From positions 1 through 39,758 of the forward strand of contig JAILBN010000003.1 of assembly GCA_024680915.1 (NCBI GenBank): a DNA stretch of 39,758 nucleotides, read 5' to 3'. Positions 23,531-32,058 of the stretch are shown piece after piece (the stretch's first letter is position 1; every line of letters starts with the position of its first letter). The notes under the pieces are model-generated. The model was not told the origin of the DNA. It did not search any database and was given only the letters and a program-made list of their open reading frames with translations. A program made the position numbers and the translations under genes. Source of the stretch: Treponemataceae bacterium. GTDB lineage: Bacteria > Spirochaetota > Spirochaetia > Treponematales > Treponemataceae.

Positions 23531-24904
23531 ATGGCAGAATTCAACGCAACGTTTCAGGGCATGATTAAAACCCTCTTGGAAGAAAAAAAGTTCTCAACAA
23601 TAAAAGATGTTATTACGACAATGGCTGCGACTGATCTTGTAGCCTTATTTGAGCGCATTGACGAAAAATATGTCCCTATCGTATTCCGTCTGCTCCCTAA
23701 ATCAACCGCAGCGGATGTTTTTGTGGAGATGGATAACGATTTTCAGGAGCTTTTGATACGCAGCTTCTCAGATTCAGAGCTGAAGGATATATTGGATGAG
23801 CTCTATGTAGGCGATACCACGGACTTGGTCGAGGAGATGCCGGCCAATGTGGTTGACCGTATTTTAAGCCAGGTTGATCCCGCTACCCGTAAAGATATAA
23901 ACCAGTTGCTGCAGTATCCGGAGAATTCTGCAGGTTCCATCATGACCACGGAGTATGTGGCCTTCCGCTTGGGTACCACTGTGGGACAGGCTATAAATCA
24001 GCTCAGGAACACTGGAATAGAGAAAAAATCCTTCTATGCCTGCTATGTGACTAAAAACAAAAAGCTTATAGGCCGTCTTTCTGTAAAGGACCTTTTGCTT
24101 GCCAAAGATGATAATATAAAAATTGACGATCTGCTTAAAACCAATGTTATAAGTGTTAAGACTCACGAAGACAAAGAGGAGGTCTCAAAGCTCCTTTCAA
24201 AATATAATTTTTATGCCATACCGGTTGTTGACGGTGATAACAGGATGGTGGGTATCATATCCTTTGATGAAGCTCTTGAGGTTATGGAAGATGAGGCTAC
24301 CGAAGATATCGAGATTATGGGTGGTATGACCCCTTCAGAGAAGACCTATCTCCGTTCCACCCCCTTTGATTTGTTCAAGCATCGTATCGTTTGGCTTATG
24401 CTGCTCATGGTCTCTGCGACCTTCACGGGAATGATCATAACTGGTTTTGAGAGCGCCCTTGCGGTGCAGGTCGTGCTTACGGCCTTTATCCCCATGCTGA
24501 TGGACACTGGAGGTAACTCAGGCTCCCAGTCCTCTGTAACGATAATCCGTGCCCTTTCCTTGGGCGAGGTAGAATTCCGTGATTTAGGACGTATAATCTG
24601 GAAGGAAGCCAGAACGGCTCTTCTTTGTGGTCTGACTCTTGCTGTGGTGTGTTTTGCCAAGATTATGCTCGTGGATAAGCTGCTGCTGCAAAACGAGGAG
24701 GTTACCTTCCTTGTTTCTGGAGTGGTCTGTCTGACCATGGCCGCGACTGTATTCGTCGCCAAGATAATCGGTTGTACCCTGCCTTTGATCGCAAAGAAAA
24801 TGCACTTGGATCCCGCCGTGATGGCAAGTCCTTTTATTACAACGATTGTGGATGCTGTTTCTCTTCTTGTTTATTTTGGAATAGCCAGTGCCTTGTTGTT
24901 TTAA
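23531..24904 (+). CDS. mgtE: Magnesium transporter MgtE
   Basis: 457 residues in the standard order. The helical N domain (about 1-130) has VDRILSQVDPATRKDINQLL. The paired CBS domains (about 135-255) carry AGSIMTTEYVAF and VVDGDNRMVGIISFDEALEV. Five membrane helices follow from about 285. The pore motif DTGGNSGSQSSVTIIRALSLGE matches the GGNAGSQ signature of the family. In known MgtE channels the N and CBS domains close the pore when cytosolic magnesium is high. Start ATG 23531 follows AAGGA. A 200-nt structured leader precedes it. Confidence 0.96.
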   Translation: MAEFNATFQGMIKTLLEEKKFSTIKDVITTMAATDLVALFERIDEKYVPIVFRLLPKSTAADVFVEMDNDFQELLIRSFSDSELKDILDELYVGDTTDLVEEMPANVVDRILSQVDPATRKDINQLLQYPENSAGSIMTTEYVAFRLGTTVGQAINQLRNTGIEKKSFYACYVTKNKKLIGRLSVKDLLLAKDDNIKIDDLLKTNVISVKTHEDKEEVSKLLSKYNFYAIPVVDGDNRMVGIISFDEALEVMEDEATEDIEIMGGMTPSEKTYLRSTPFDLFKHRIVWLMLLMVSATFTGMIITGFESALAVQVVLTAFIPMLMDTGGNSGSQSSVTIIRALSLGEVEFRDLGRIIWKEARTALLCGLTLAVVCFAKIMLVDKLLLQNEEVTFLVSGVVCLTMAATVFVAKIIGCTLPLIAKKMHLDPAVMASPFITTIVDAVSLLVYFGIASALLF

Positions 24905-24937
24905 GCTCCTTGGGAGTGGGAAGGTTCATTGCATAAG

Positions 24938-24977
24938 GGAAGGATCGTCAGCATCCTTCCTCACCCCCTCTTTTTTT
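24938..24977 (+). terminator. Terminator of mgtE
   Basis: Stem GGAAGGAT / ATCCTTCC (24938-24960) with a 7-nt loop; a run of seven T ends at 24977 after a C-rich gap of nine bases, so efficiency is uncertain. Confidence 0.55.
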
Positions 24978-24978
24978 C

Positions 24979-26193
24979 TCAGCCTGCTGCTACTATTGCT
25001 ATTCCCTCAATGATGTAGTCGCCGATGCTCAGGACAGCATATACTCCGTTGCTGTAATAAATGTCTTCACCTTCTCCAAGGTTAGTCGCATCTATCCAAA
25101 TGCGGATTGTTCCGTATTCTTTTGTCTGGATGACCTTCTCGTAATACACATTACCATTGATCGTGGCTTTGTAAAGTGTTGAGGTGGCATCATCGAAATC
25201 GTAATATCCATAGACATCATCAGCAAGAGGGGAGTCTTCGTCAACATATGATATATTCATGCCGTATTCTGAGATGAAAAGAGATGGATATTTGCTTCCC
25301 GCCCAATCCTTCTCGAACATGAAGTCTGTTTCCTCTGTTTTTTTTATTTCCCTGTAATCTCCAGGTTTGTATGTTTCGTAGAGAAACTCCGATGAGCCGC
25401 TCTTGCTTGAAAGGGAAGGTATCAGTTCTTTCAGGAAGGTCACGCCGGCTTCTGATTCAAGCTCCTCTTCCTCGGAGTAGTCGTTCCAGCTGTAATCATC
25501 ATACCAGTCGTAGTCGTAATCATAGTCGTAGTCATAATCGTAATCATCATCCCAGTCGTAGTCATAGTCATCGTCCCAGCCATAGTCATAATCATCGTAG
25601 TCGTAATCATAGTCGTCGTCCCAGTCATAATCGTCATCACCATCCCAGCTGCTATAGTCGTAGTCACCTTCTCCCCAGTCATAGTCGACATCGTCGTAGT
25701 CAGAACTACCAAAGCCGATATTTCCAAGGTTTAGTATATCCATAAGCTTTTCTTGGTAATTTCTGACAACATTAATGTCATCTTCAGAAATAAAGGAATT
25801 AAAAAAGTCGAATAGCTGCGTCTGCTCATCATCTTCGTAATAATCCGAGTATAGAGCCAGGATTTGAATCATGGGTTCCATGACAAGATAGGTGGTAGCG
25901 AAAGAAATGGTGAGGGCTTTTTCCAGTGCGTTTGAGCCGCTTATGCCCAGCTTATTAAGCTCTTTAGAAATTGATTTGTTCATTTCTTCCGGGATGTTTG
26001 ACATTATATCGGTATTGTCCGAATCGATGTCTACCATGTCTAAAGAGTTTTCCATGGTCAGATTGATTTTGTCGAAATTTTCGATAAATGCGTTGACGTC
26101 GCTGTCTGTTATTCCGACAGAATTGCCATTCAAGGAAAAGATTGAAGTAATAGAGAAGACGGCAAGAATCACCGCGCAGATAATTTTTTTCAT
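24979..26193 (-). CDS. Exported protein with an Asp/Tyr/Trp low-complexity tract
   Basis: 404 residues. Signal peptide MKKIICAVILAVFSITSIFS with likely cleavage near residue 20. Residues 20-160 are helical and acidic. Residues 165-239 are almost only D, Y, W with some G and S (units such as WDDDYDYDYD). A C-terminal domain (about 250-404) has YYDFDDATSTLYKATINGN and ends in VAAG. I recognise no family. The acid-aromatic tract suggests calcium or cation binding, or a flexible surface spacer, but this is inference. Hexanucleotide-like repeats in the tract could change length by slippage in frame. AAGGGAG precedes the ATG. Confidence 0.75.
   Translation of the reverse strand: MKKIICAVILAVFSITSIFSLNGNSVGITDSDVNAFIENFDKINLTMENSLDMVDIDSDNTDIMSNIPEEMNKSISKELNKLGISGSNALEKALTISFATTYLVMEPMIQILALYSDYYEDDEQTQLFDFFNSFISEDDINVVRNYQEKLMDILNLGNIGFGSSDYDDVDYDWGEGDYDYSSWDGDDDYDWDDDYDYDYDDYDYGWDDDYDYDWDDDYDYDYDYDYDYDWYDDYSWNDYSEEEELESEAGVTFLKELIPSLSSKSGSSEFLYETYKPGDYREIKKTEETDFMFEKDWAGSKYPSLFISEYGMNISYVDEDSPLADDVYGYYDFDDATSTLYKATINGNVYYEKVIQTKEYGTIRIWIDATNLGEGEDIYYSNGVYAVLSIGDYIIEGIAIVAAG
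25480..25700 (-). repeat. Low-complexity GAY-TAY (Asp-Tyr) coding repeat
   Basis: Alternating Asp and Tyr codons give imperfect 6-base repeats, with recurring WDDDYDYD blocks. The repeat also makes long spurious frames on the opposite strand (rich in Ser, His, Arg), which are not genes. Confidence 0.8.
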
Positions 26194-26307
26194 AAAATGC
26201 TCCCTTACTGTTTCAGATATCCATTATTGCGAAACATATAAATATAGTATTGCATTCATTTATAAAATTATTATAAAATTTGTCTCGGAATTATTGTCCT
26301 CACATTG

Positions 26308-27513
26308 TCAGCGTACCCAGGTCCAGACTGTCTTTTCCTTGACCACATCTCCATCCCAATATGAATAGGTATATTCATACCAAATCTGAATACCGGAAGA
26401 GTATTTTTTTGAGAGAAGATTTTTTTCGCCGTCGTAGCTACACCAGAATTCAGTACCGTCTGATATTTTCGTATGGATTTCGTTTCCCTTGTCATCATAT
26501 TCATACCAATATTCAAGACCATCTTTGTTTTTTATATGTTTTTTATTGCCGGATGTATCATATTCATACAAGTATCCGTCACTATCCTCGTATTTTATGA
26601 TGTTACCAGCATTGTCGTACTCGTAGAGCTTTGAGAAACCCTTTATATTCTTGTAACTCGTGACACGGCCTCTTTGGTCATAGGTATACCAGTATTCTTC
26701 GCCATCGTTGTCTTTGTAATGGATCAGGCGCCCACTCTTGTCGTATTCTTTCTGTCGCTCATAACCATTTCCGGAGATGTATGACAGCTCGTTGCCGCGG
26801 GAATCGAGTACATGCATATAGTTATAAGAATCACTGTCCACGAACTCTATGGAATTATCTGTTTTTTTTATTTCATACCAATAATCGTAAGAGAATACAC
26901 CTTTTATATAGCTTTCATTTCCGTATTCATCCAGTTTACACCAATATTCATAGCCTTCGTTGTTGGTGGTATGAATTTCGTTGCCCTTCTGGTCGTATTC
27001 ATACCAATATTCAAGCCCCTTGTTGGTTTTCGTGTGGATTCTGTTTCCCTGGGAGTCGAAGGTGCTCCAGAATTCATAGCCGGAGCTGTCTTTCATATGG
27101 GTCTCGTGGTTGTTCTCATCAAAATCATGCCATTTCTCGAAGCCGTCAGTTGTGCGGCTGTAAATAAGATTGTTGTTGAAGTCATATAATTCCTGCTCTC
27201 CGTTGGCATTCTTGTGTGAAAGCAGTCTTCCGTCCTCATCGTATTCATTCCAGATTTCTTCGCCGCCCAGCTCTTTCAGATGTGTTCTGTAGCCGTTCTC
27301 ATCATATTCCTGCCAGACTTCCTTGCCTTCATGGTTTTTGTAGTGGATTTCTTGTCCGTACTGATTATATTCCGTGCTTTCGTAGAATGTTACCCAGCGT
27401 CCGACGGAAATACCATCCTCCGTAACCTGCATGTATATTTTTTCATCTTGGGCAAATGCGATAAAAAATAATGTGGAGAATATAAAAATACAAAATGATA
27501 TATGTTTTCTCAC
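26308..27513 (-). CDS. Exported YD-repeat-like protein
   Basis: 401 residues. Signal peptide in the first 21 residues (ISFCIFIFSTLFFIAFA, cleavage before QDEK). From about residue 48 there are 16 consecutive units of about 21 residues with the pattern EYDxxGxxIHxKxxxGxEYWY, ending in an aromatic cap (YSYWDGDVV...TWVR). The units resemble the YD repeats of Rhs and MORN-like surface proteins, forming an extended beta sheet. No toxin or protease domain is attached, so it is not a full Rhs protein. It starts at GTG behind AAGAGGAA. Probably surface or periplasmic; partner unknown. Confidence 0.8.
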   Translation of the reverse strand: MRKHISFCIFIFSTLFFIAFAQDEKIYMQVTEDGISVGRWVTFYESTEYNQYGQEIHYKNHEGKEVWQEYDENGYRTHLKELGGEEIWNEYDEDGRLLSHKNANGEQELYDFNNNLIYSRTTDGFEKWHDFDENNHETHMKDSSGYEFWSTFDSQGNRIHTKTNKGLEYWYEYDQKGNEIHTTNNEGYEYWCKLDEYGNESYIKGVFSYDYWYEIKKTDNSIEFVDSDSYNYMHVLDSRGNELSYISGNGYERQKEYDKSGRLIHYKDNDGEEYWYTYDQRGRVTSYKNIKGFSKLYEYDNAGNIIKYEDSDGYLYEYDTSGNKKHIKNKDGLEYWYEYDDKGNEIHTKISDGTEFWCSYDGEKNLLSKKYSSGIQIWYEYTYSYWDGDVVKEKTVWTWVR

Positions 27514-27658
27514 TAATTTCCTCTTGAAGGGTATTTATTTACTGGAACAAGAATATCATTTTAGGATTCAACCGTCAAATAGTCATGAGAAAGATATCGA
27601 TGATTCACTGTGATAAAGAAATGTTGCTTTTTCGCTGTCTGTCTTTTATTATGATATA

Positions 27659-28312
27659 GTGAAGAAAAGCACTATGAAGAAGTTTTTTATAGGTTCCATT
27701 GCAGTAATCGTCGTCTTTGCCGCAATTTTCGGTTGTATCCTGAAATTCCAACAAAGGGAAATCGCCCTTCTTGAAGATCAGATTAAGTATCTTGAGGAAG
27801 AATTTGTGCCGATGAAATTTGAGGTTCAGGAAAGAAAGGATTCCAATATTGCTGTGAAAATCAAATATTATGATATGCTGGGGGATGAGGTAGGTTCCTC
27901 AAATATAAAAGTGAAGGGAGACGAGCTTAATTTTGATTTTCAGGTCATTCAGTTCTCAGATAAAGCCTTTATTTTCTTCCCTTGCGGTGTCTATACCGAT
28001 CAAATGGCTTTGATTGATGAGATTTCTGTCTGTGGAGATTACGATTACAAAGGCTTCCCGCAGATTTATAACGGCATGCAGTTTTTTGACAAGGACTCTA
28101 AGCCCTTAGATGAAGAAGGTGTTTTGCAGATCAAGGAACAGTTTTCCACCTATTATGCCATAGCCAGTAAGGGGGAGCTTGCTTCGAGAACAGAGCAGCA
28201 CGGTGTTGCTGTCCATGATTTGAAGTCTGTTTCTGAGTTCAAGAAGGGTTTTGTGTACAAGGTGGTCTGTCATCCGCATTCAGGCGGAATAGAAATAGTT
28301 AAAATGAAATAA
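27659..28312 (+). CDS. Membrane-anchored protein of unknown function
   Basis: 217 residues. One hydrophobic helix (about 8-28) is followed by a short coiled coil (QQREIALLEDQIKYLEEEF) and a globular domain. It starts at GTG 27659 or ATG 27674; neither has a good Shine-Dalgarno. The domain (from about residue 55) has the order of charged and aromatic residues also seen in the last third of the next gene (a YYDMLGDEV-like start, FDFQ near the middle, VYTD...DE, then a closing VYKV.C), so the two may share an extracytoplasmic module. No known family recognised. Confidence 0.6.
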   Translation: MKKSTMKKFFIGSIAVIVVFAAIFGCILKFQQREIALLEDQIKYLEEEFVPMKFEVQERKDSNIAVKIKYYDMLGDEVGSSNIKVKGDELNFDFQVIQFSDKAFIFFPCGVYTDQMALIDEISVCGDYDYKGFPQIYNGMQFFDKDSKPLDEEGVLQIKEQFSTYYAIASKGELASRTEQHGVAVHDLKSVSEFKKGFVYKVVCHPHSGGIEIVKMK

Positions 28313-28398
28313 ACAGGACTTACCTGTGATGCAGATTTTCAAACAGAAAGCCGCTGAGAGCGGTTGGCTCTATATATGACAGAGGAGATTCGTCACAT

Positions 28399-29610
28399 AT
28401 GAATGCTTTTATCAATACGATTATTTTCGATGTGCTGATAATGATTGCCGTTATTTACGCATTGGTTCTGCTCTTTTCTTTCATAGGATTTTTGGTAACC
28501 CTTGGTACGGAAAAAGCTCCTGCGGGAGAAAAAAGACGTAAATTTCCAATTTTCCGTGACCAGCTCCGCCATTATGGGGCTCTTATAGCTAAAGAGGCCT
28601 TCCCCATACTGATAATCTGCGCGGTCATAATCGTGCTTAATTTAAGTTTCAGGTTCTCTGGGGAAATAAAGACCTGGTTCGCTGCCCGTGTCAGTTATGA
28701 TACAGTTCCTGTCATCGCAGCGGCAGTGGACGGTATCGCCTTGATATGGCCTCTCGTCAAACCCTTCCTCCTTCCTCTTCTTGCTGTTATCGGGCTCCTT
28801 CTTATTCTCTATGCCATAAAAGATTCTTCCGATGCAAGGGTGGCTGCTATGATAAACAACGGAGGAAGAAAGCTTCGTAGTCATGAGAGCCTTTTTCTTT
28901 TTTTCAATTCCCTTGAGAAAGGTTTTTTGAAGATATGCGGCAAGCTCCCCCTTGCAGCGATAATCCTGGCTGTGCTTGTGTGTGTTAATTCCTTGCTTAT
29001 GACAGGGGGTACCCTTAAGAAGATTCTTCAGGCAGGGGAACGTATAAAGGAGCTTCAGACTATAGTCAAGAATCTTTCCCGCTCAGAGACCGTGGCGAAA
29101 GTATCGTTGGAGAGCATGAAGACTCTTCCCGGCCGTAAAAAGCCGGTAAGGCTTTATTCTGTGGAAGTTTTGTCCGCCGCCGGGGATACTGTGTCAAAGC
29201 AGCAGATTGAGCTTGAAGGCTCTGAGTTTGTGATAGACTGCATAAACATAAATTTTGATTATTCCCAGATTTCTTCTGGTGAGCAGAAGAACTTGGCCTA
29301 TCCCTACCGGGTGTATTCCGAGCTTATCCCGGCGGCGGAGGGAATCCAGCTTGACTGTATGTTCAATGAGGAAGGTCTTCCTTTTAATTTCTGTCTGGAT
29401 GATAAGGAGATATACGGGATAAATCCTGAAGCCTTCTATGCCCGTCTTGGTGAGCTTATGAAGGTCTTGAAGAATGAGGATCTGAGTCGTGAGATGGGTA
29501 TTCGTAGTACGATAGGAAATGCTCCCCGGCTTCGTATGAATATCGGTGATGTCTATTACATCGATGTCGAGCAGACCGGTGGAATCAGTGCGTACAAGAA
29601 ACAGTTCTAA
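28399..29610 (+). CDS. Polytopic membrane protein of unknown function
   Basis: 403 residues with about four or five hydrophobic helices in the first 210 residues (near 8-32, 65-85, 105-140, 180-205). A short helical linker (IKELQTIVKNLSRSE) leads to a soluble C-terminal domain (about 235-403) that looks related to the gene before it. AGAGGAG stands before the ATG. Its final 31 bases, including the stop, are repeated exactly 147 bases downstream, with repeat copy B between. No family recognised. Confidence 0.65.
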   Translation: MNAFINTIIFDVLIMIAVIYALVLLFSFIGFLVTLGTEKAPAGEKRRKFPIFRDQLRHYGALIAKEAFPILIICAVIIVLNLSFRFSGEIKTWFAARVSYDTVPVIAAAVDGIALIWPLVKPFLLPLLAVIGLLLILYAIKDSSDARVAAMINNGGRKLRSHESLFLFFNSLEKGFLKICGKLPLAAIILAVLVCVNSLLMTGGTLKKILQAGERIKELQTIVKNLSRSETVAKVSLESMKTLPGRKKPVRLYSVEVLSAAGDTVSKQQIELEGSEFVIDCININFDYSQISSGEQKNLAYPYRVYSELIPAAEGIQLDCMFNEEGLPFNFCLDDKEIYGINPEAFYARLGELMKVLKNEDLSREMGIRSTIGNAPRLRMNIGDVYYIDVEQTGGISAYKKQF

Positions 29611-29611
29611 G
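29581..29611 (+). repeat. 31-bp direct repeat, left copy (3' end of the membrane-protein gene)
   Basis: Starts GGAATCAGTGCGTACAAGAA and ends in the stop codon plus G. It is identical to 29728-29758. Confidence 0.95.
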
Positions 29612-29642
29612 CAGAAGGTCTGCTTGTAGTATGATATGTCTG

Positions 29643-29724
29643 GCGGTCATGGATGACCGCGAAAGCAACGAGTTTTGTGCAAACAAAACTCGTGAAGTTC
29701 TGACAGCACGGATGCTGGAAGAAC
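29643..29724 (+). repeat. Three-hairpin GGA-loop element, copy B
   Basis: Hairpin 1 (29643-29660): GCGGTCA-TGGA-TGACCGC. Spacer GAAAGCA. Hairpin 2 (29668-29693): ACGAGTTTTGT / ACAAAACTCGT with loop GCAA. Spacer GAA. Hairpin 3 (29697-29724): GTTCT, GA/GA internal loop, CAGCA-CGGA-TGCTG and AGAAC. Sizes match copy A to within a few bases, but the stems differ in sequence and stay paired. It lies between the two 31-bp direct repeats, 40 bases before the next start codon. Confidence 0.85.
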
Positions 29725-29727
29725 GTA

Positions 29728-29758
29728 GGAATCAGTGCGTACAAGAAACAGTTCTAAG
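29728..29758 (+). repeat. 31-bp direct repeat, right copy
   Basis: Exact copy of 29581-29611, so a duplicate of the last ten codons of the upstream gene. It also supplies the AAG of the AAGGGG Shine-Dalgarno of the symporter gene. Confidence 0.95.
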
Positions 29759-29764
29759 GGGTAT

Positions 29765-31234
29765 ATGATGAGTGATTCAAAGACACAGGAAATTACAAAA
29801 CCGCTTGATAAGCGGACAAAGTGGAGCTACTGCGTGGGTGCGACTGGCCGCGATATGGCCTATGCGCTTGTGAGTATGTACCTTATAACCTATATACAGT
29901 ATACGATGAAGCTTACTGTCGCTCAGTATGGTGCAATTTCGGCAATCCTTGTGGCGTGCCTTATCTGGGATGCCATCAATGATCCGATGATGGGTATCAT
30001 AATAGAGAATGCCCGTTTCAAAAGCGGTAAATATCGCCCTTGGATTTTACTTGGCGTAATACTCAATGCCATAGTGATAATCCTTTTGTTCACCTTACGT
30101 CCGGAAGGATGGGCTTTCGTTGTCTTCTTCGGAATAAGTTACCTCTGCTGGGGAATGACCTTCACTATGAATGATATATCCTATTGGGGACTTCTTCCCA
30201 GTCTTTCCAGTGATCCTAAGGAGCGTAATTCCCTGGTTTCCCTCATGAGTATTTTCTGTTGTATCGGGCAGTTCGCCATAGCGGGAGTCATCCCTATAGT
30301 AGTCGCAGGAAATGCCGTGAATGCATATCGTATCGCGGCTCTGGTCGTGGCTCTTTGTTTCCTTGCCTTCCAGCTGCTCACCTTTTTCGGTGTGAAAGAG
30401 CGCAAAAGAAGCTCAGTGTCGGAGCAAAAAAAGCTTTCCCTCAAGGATATGTTCAAAATCTTCCTGAGAAACGATCAGCTTGTTATCGCCGGAATCGCCT
30501 GTCTTCTTTTCAACATAGGAAATGGTCTTCTTATCCTTTTGGGAATGAACTTTTTCTATTTTGAATTCGGCTATTCTGAGGGAGGAAGCCTTATTTTCAC
30601 CTTTACAGTCATGTATGGCGTGGGAACCCTGGTATCCCAGGGCTGTTATGCCACGATCGCTAAGAAATTCACAAGACGTTCCATGCTGCGCTTCCTTACC
30701 ATAGCGATTATAGTAAGCTATTTCCTTTTCCTCATAACAGGTCGGATAATCCCGGAGAACCCGATAATACTGAACATAGAGGGCTTCCTTATTTTCTTCT
30801 TCCAGGGCCTTTTCAACATGAATGTTATCGTTATGCTCAACAATACCATTGAGTATGATGAATACCGTTTCCAAGAGCGCCATGACAGTATTATCTCTGC
30901 TGTTCGCTCCTTTGCGGTGAAGCTTTCCAGCGCAATCAATCAGGGAATACAAGCCCTTATCCTTATCGTCAGTGGAATTTATGCCATAAGCCAGAATATT
31001 TCGGCCTTAGAGGTTGAGGCAGGAAAAGGCGCTATTTCTTCCGAGGAAGTTCTCGTGGCAGCTGATGCATACATAAAGACAGCTACCTCGACGCAGCTTC
31101 TTATCCTCCGTATTGGAATAACTCTTATACCGGTAGCGGTTATAGTGGCTGCTGACCTTCTTCTTAAGAAAAAATATAAGATTGATGAGGTGGAGTATAA
31201 GCGTCTTGTCAAGGAAATTGAGGATCGTCATTAG
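29765..31234 (+). CDS. GPH-family glycoside/hexuronide:cation symporter (MelB-like, MFS)
   Basis: 489 residues with 12 membrane helices. GATGRDMAYALVSMYLITYI at the first helix and DAINDPMMGIIIE...GKYRPWILLG are the family's N-terminal signatures (DP and RPW). WGMTFTMNDISYWGLLPSL matches the next conserved loop, and IEYDEYRF lies in the second half. It imports a sugar, glycoside or hexuronide with sodium or protons. I start at ATG 29765 (a second ATG follows directly), with AAGGGG upstream; the frame is open from 29735. First gene of a packed three-gene operon. Confidence 0.9.
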   Translation: MMSDSKTQEITKPLDKRTKWSYCVGATGRDMAYALVSMYLITYIQYTMKLTVAQYGAISAILVACLIWDAINDPMMGIIIENARFKSGKYRPWILLGVILNAIVIILLFTLRPEGWAFVVFFGISYLCWGMTFTMNDISYWGLLPSLSSDPKERNSLVSLMSIFCCIGQFAIAGVIPIVVAGNAVNAYRIAALVVALCFLAFQLLTFFGVKERKRSSVSEQKKLSLKDMFKIFLRNDQLVIAGIACLLFNIGNGLLILLGMNFFYFEFGYSEGGSLIFTFTVMYGVGTLVSQGCYATIAKKFTRRSMLRFLTIAIIVSYFLFLITGRIIPENPIILNIEGFLIFFFQGLFNMNVIVMLNNTIEYDEYRFQERHDSIISAVRSFAVKLSSAINQGIQALILIVSGIYAISQNISALEVEAGKGAISSEEVLVAADAYIKTATSTQLLILRIGITLIPVAVIVAADLLLKKKYKIDEVEYKRLVKEIEDRH

Positions 31235-31235
31235 G

Positions 31236-32051
31236 ATGGGTGCTTTTTTCAGGCAGCGTTCCTTTTGCCGGGGTTTATCCCGACGGATTCCCCGGCAGCT
31301 TTTACTTGTCGCTGCTCTTTTTATGATGATTCCTGTTTTATATGCGGAGGTGAGATATTATTCTCTTGCTGATGTGGAGGTCTTGGCTGTCCATGAGCAT
31401 AACACATCTTCCTTTACCGAAGGATATTTCTTTGATGGGGATGTTTTGTGTGAGAGCGGTGGCTACTGGTTTGAGTCGGCATTCTATGAGAATAATGTAT
31501 GCATGTTCACTATGGACAGGTCGGTGTTCGCGGAAGGTTCTGTGATGCTTGACGGTAAGCTTTTTATGCTTACTTATCAGAATAAGATTGCCTATATATA
31601 TGATGCTGAGACCTTTAAGCTTAAAACGATAGTGCAATATCCCAGGGAGGGATGGGGACTGACAAGCGACGGGAAGAAGCTTATCGCCAGTGACGGAAGC
31701 AGCAGACTTTACTTTATGGACACCAATTATCGGGTAAAAAAAACTCTTTCGGTTACAGAAAAGGGTAAGCCTGTTTCCAAAATAAATGAACTCGAATATA
31801 TAGACGGTTACATATGGGCCAACGTATTCCTGACGGATGATGTGGTCGTTATCGATGCTGCTACAGGGGAGGTCTGTGCCAGGATTGATTTTTCGGAGCT
31901 TTATTTAAAAAAAGAACGTAATAAAAAAGCTGATGTTATGAATGGGCTTGCTTGGAATGCTGATACAAAAAAACTTTGGATGACTGGTAAATACTGGGAT
32001 AAGGCCTTTGAGGTCGATGTAAGCGTCATCATGGACAATCTTGGGAAGTAG
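31236..32051 (+). CDS. Glutaminyl-peptide cyclotransferase-like protein (glutamine cyclotransferase family)
   Basis: 271 residues. A signal peptide ends LYA/EVRYY. The five-bladed propeller family signs are TSSFTEGYFFDGDVLCESGG, REGWGLTSDGKKLIASDGSS, INELEYIDGYIWANVFLTD and MNGLAWNADTKKLWMTGKYW. The enzyme turns N-terminal Gln into pyroglutamate on exported peptides or proteins. The start is one base after the symporter stop, so translation is likely coupled. An exported cyclase would blunt N-termini against aminopeptidases. Confidence 0.88.
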   Translation: MGAFFRQRSFCRGLSRRIPRQLLLVAALFMMIPVLYAEVRYYSLADVEVLAVHEHNTSSFTEGYFFDGDVLCESGGYWFESAFYENNVCMFTMDRSVFAEGSVMLDGKLFMLTYQNKIAYIYDAETFKLKTIVQYPREGWGLTSDGKKLIASDGSSRLYFMDTNYRVKKTLSVTEKGKPVSKINELEYIDGYIWANVFLTDDVVVIDAATGEVCARIDFSELYLKKERNKKADVMNGLAWNADTKKLWMTGKYWDKAFEVDVSVIMDNLGK

Positions 32052-32058
32052 GTGAGGA

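Noticed and set aside
25371-25745. Long plus-strand frame rich in Ser, Arg, His over the Asp/Tyr tract
   Set aside because: It is the antisense reading of a low-complexity repeat; the minus-strand frame has the signal peptide and ribosome binding site.
26781-27189. Overlapping plus-strand frames inside the YD-repeat gene
   Set aside because: Antisense shadows of a periodic coding repeat, with no ribosome binding site or recognisable domain.
29612-29727. Insertion sequence or MITE with terminal inverted repeats at element copy B
   Set aside because: No terminal inverted repeats at the borders of the 31-bp copies and no transposase; a 31-bp duplication is unusually long for common IS families.
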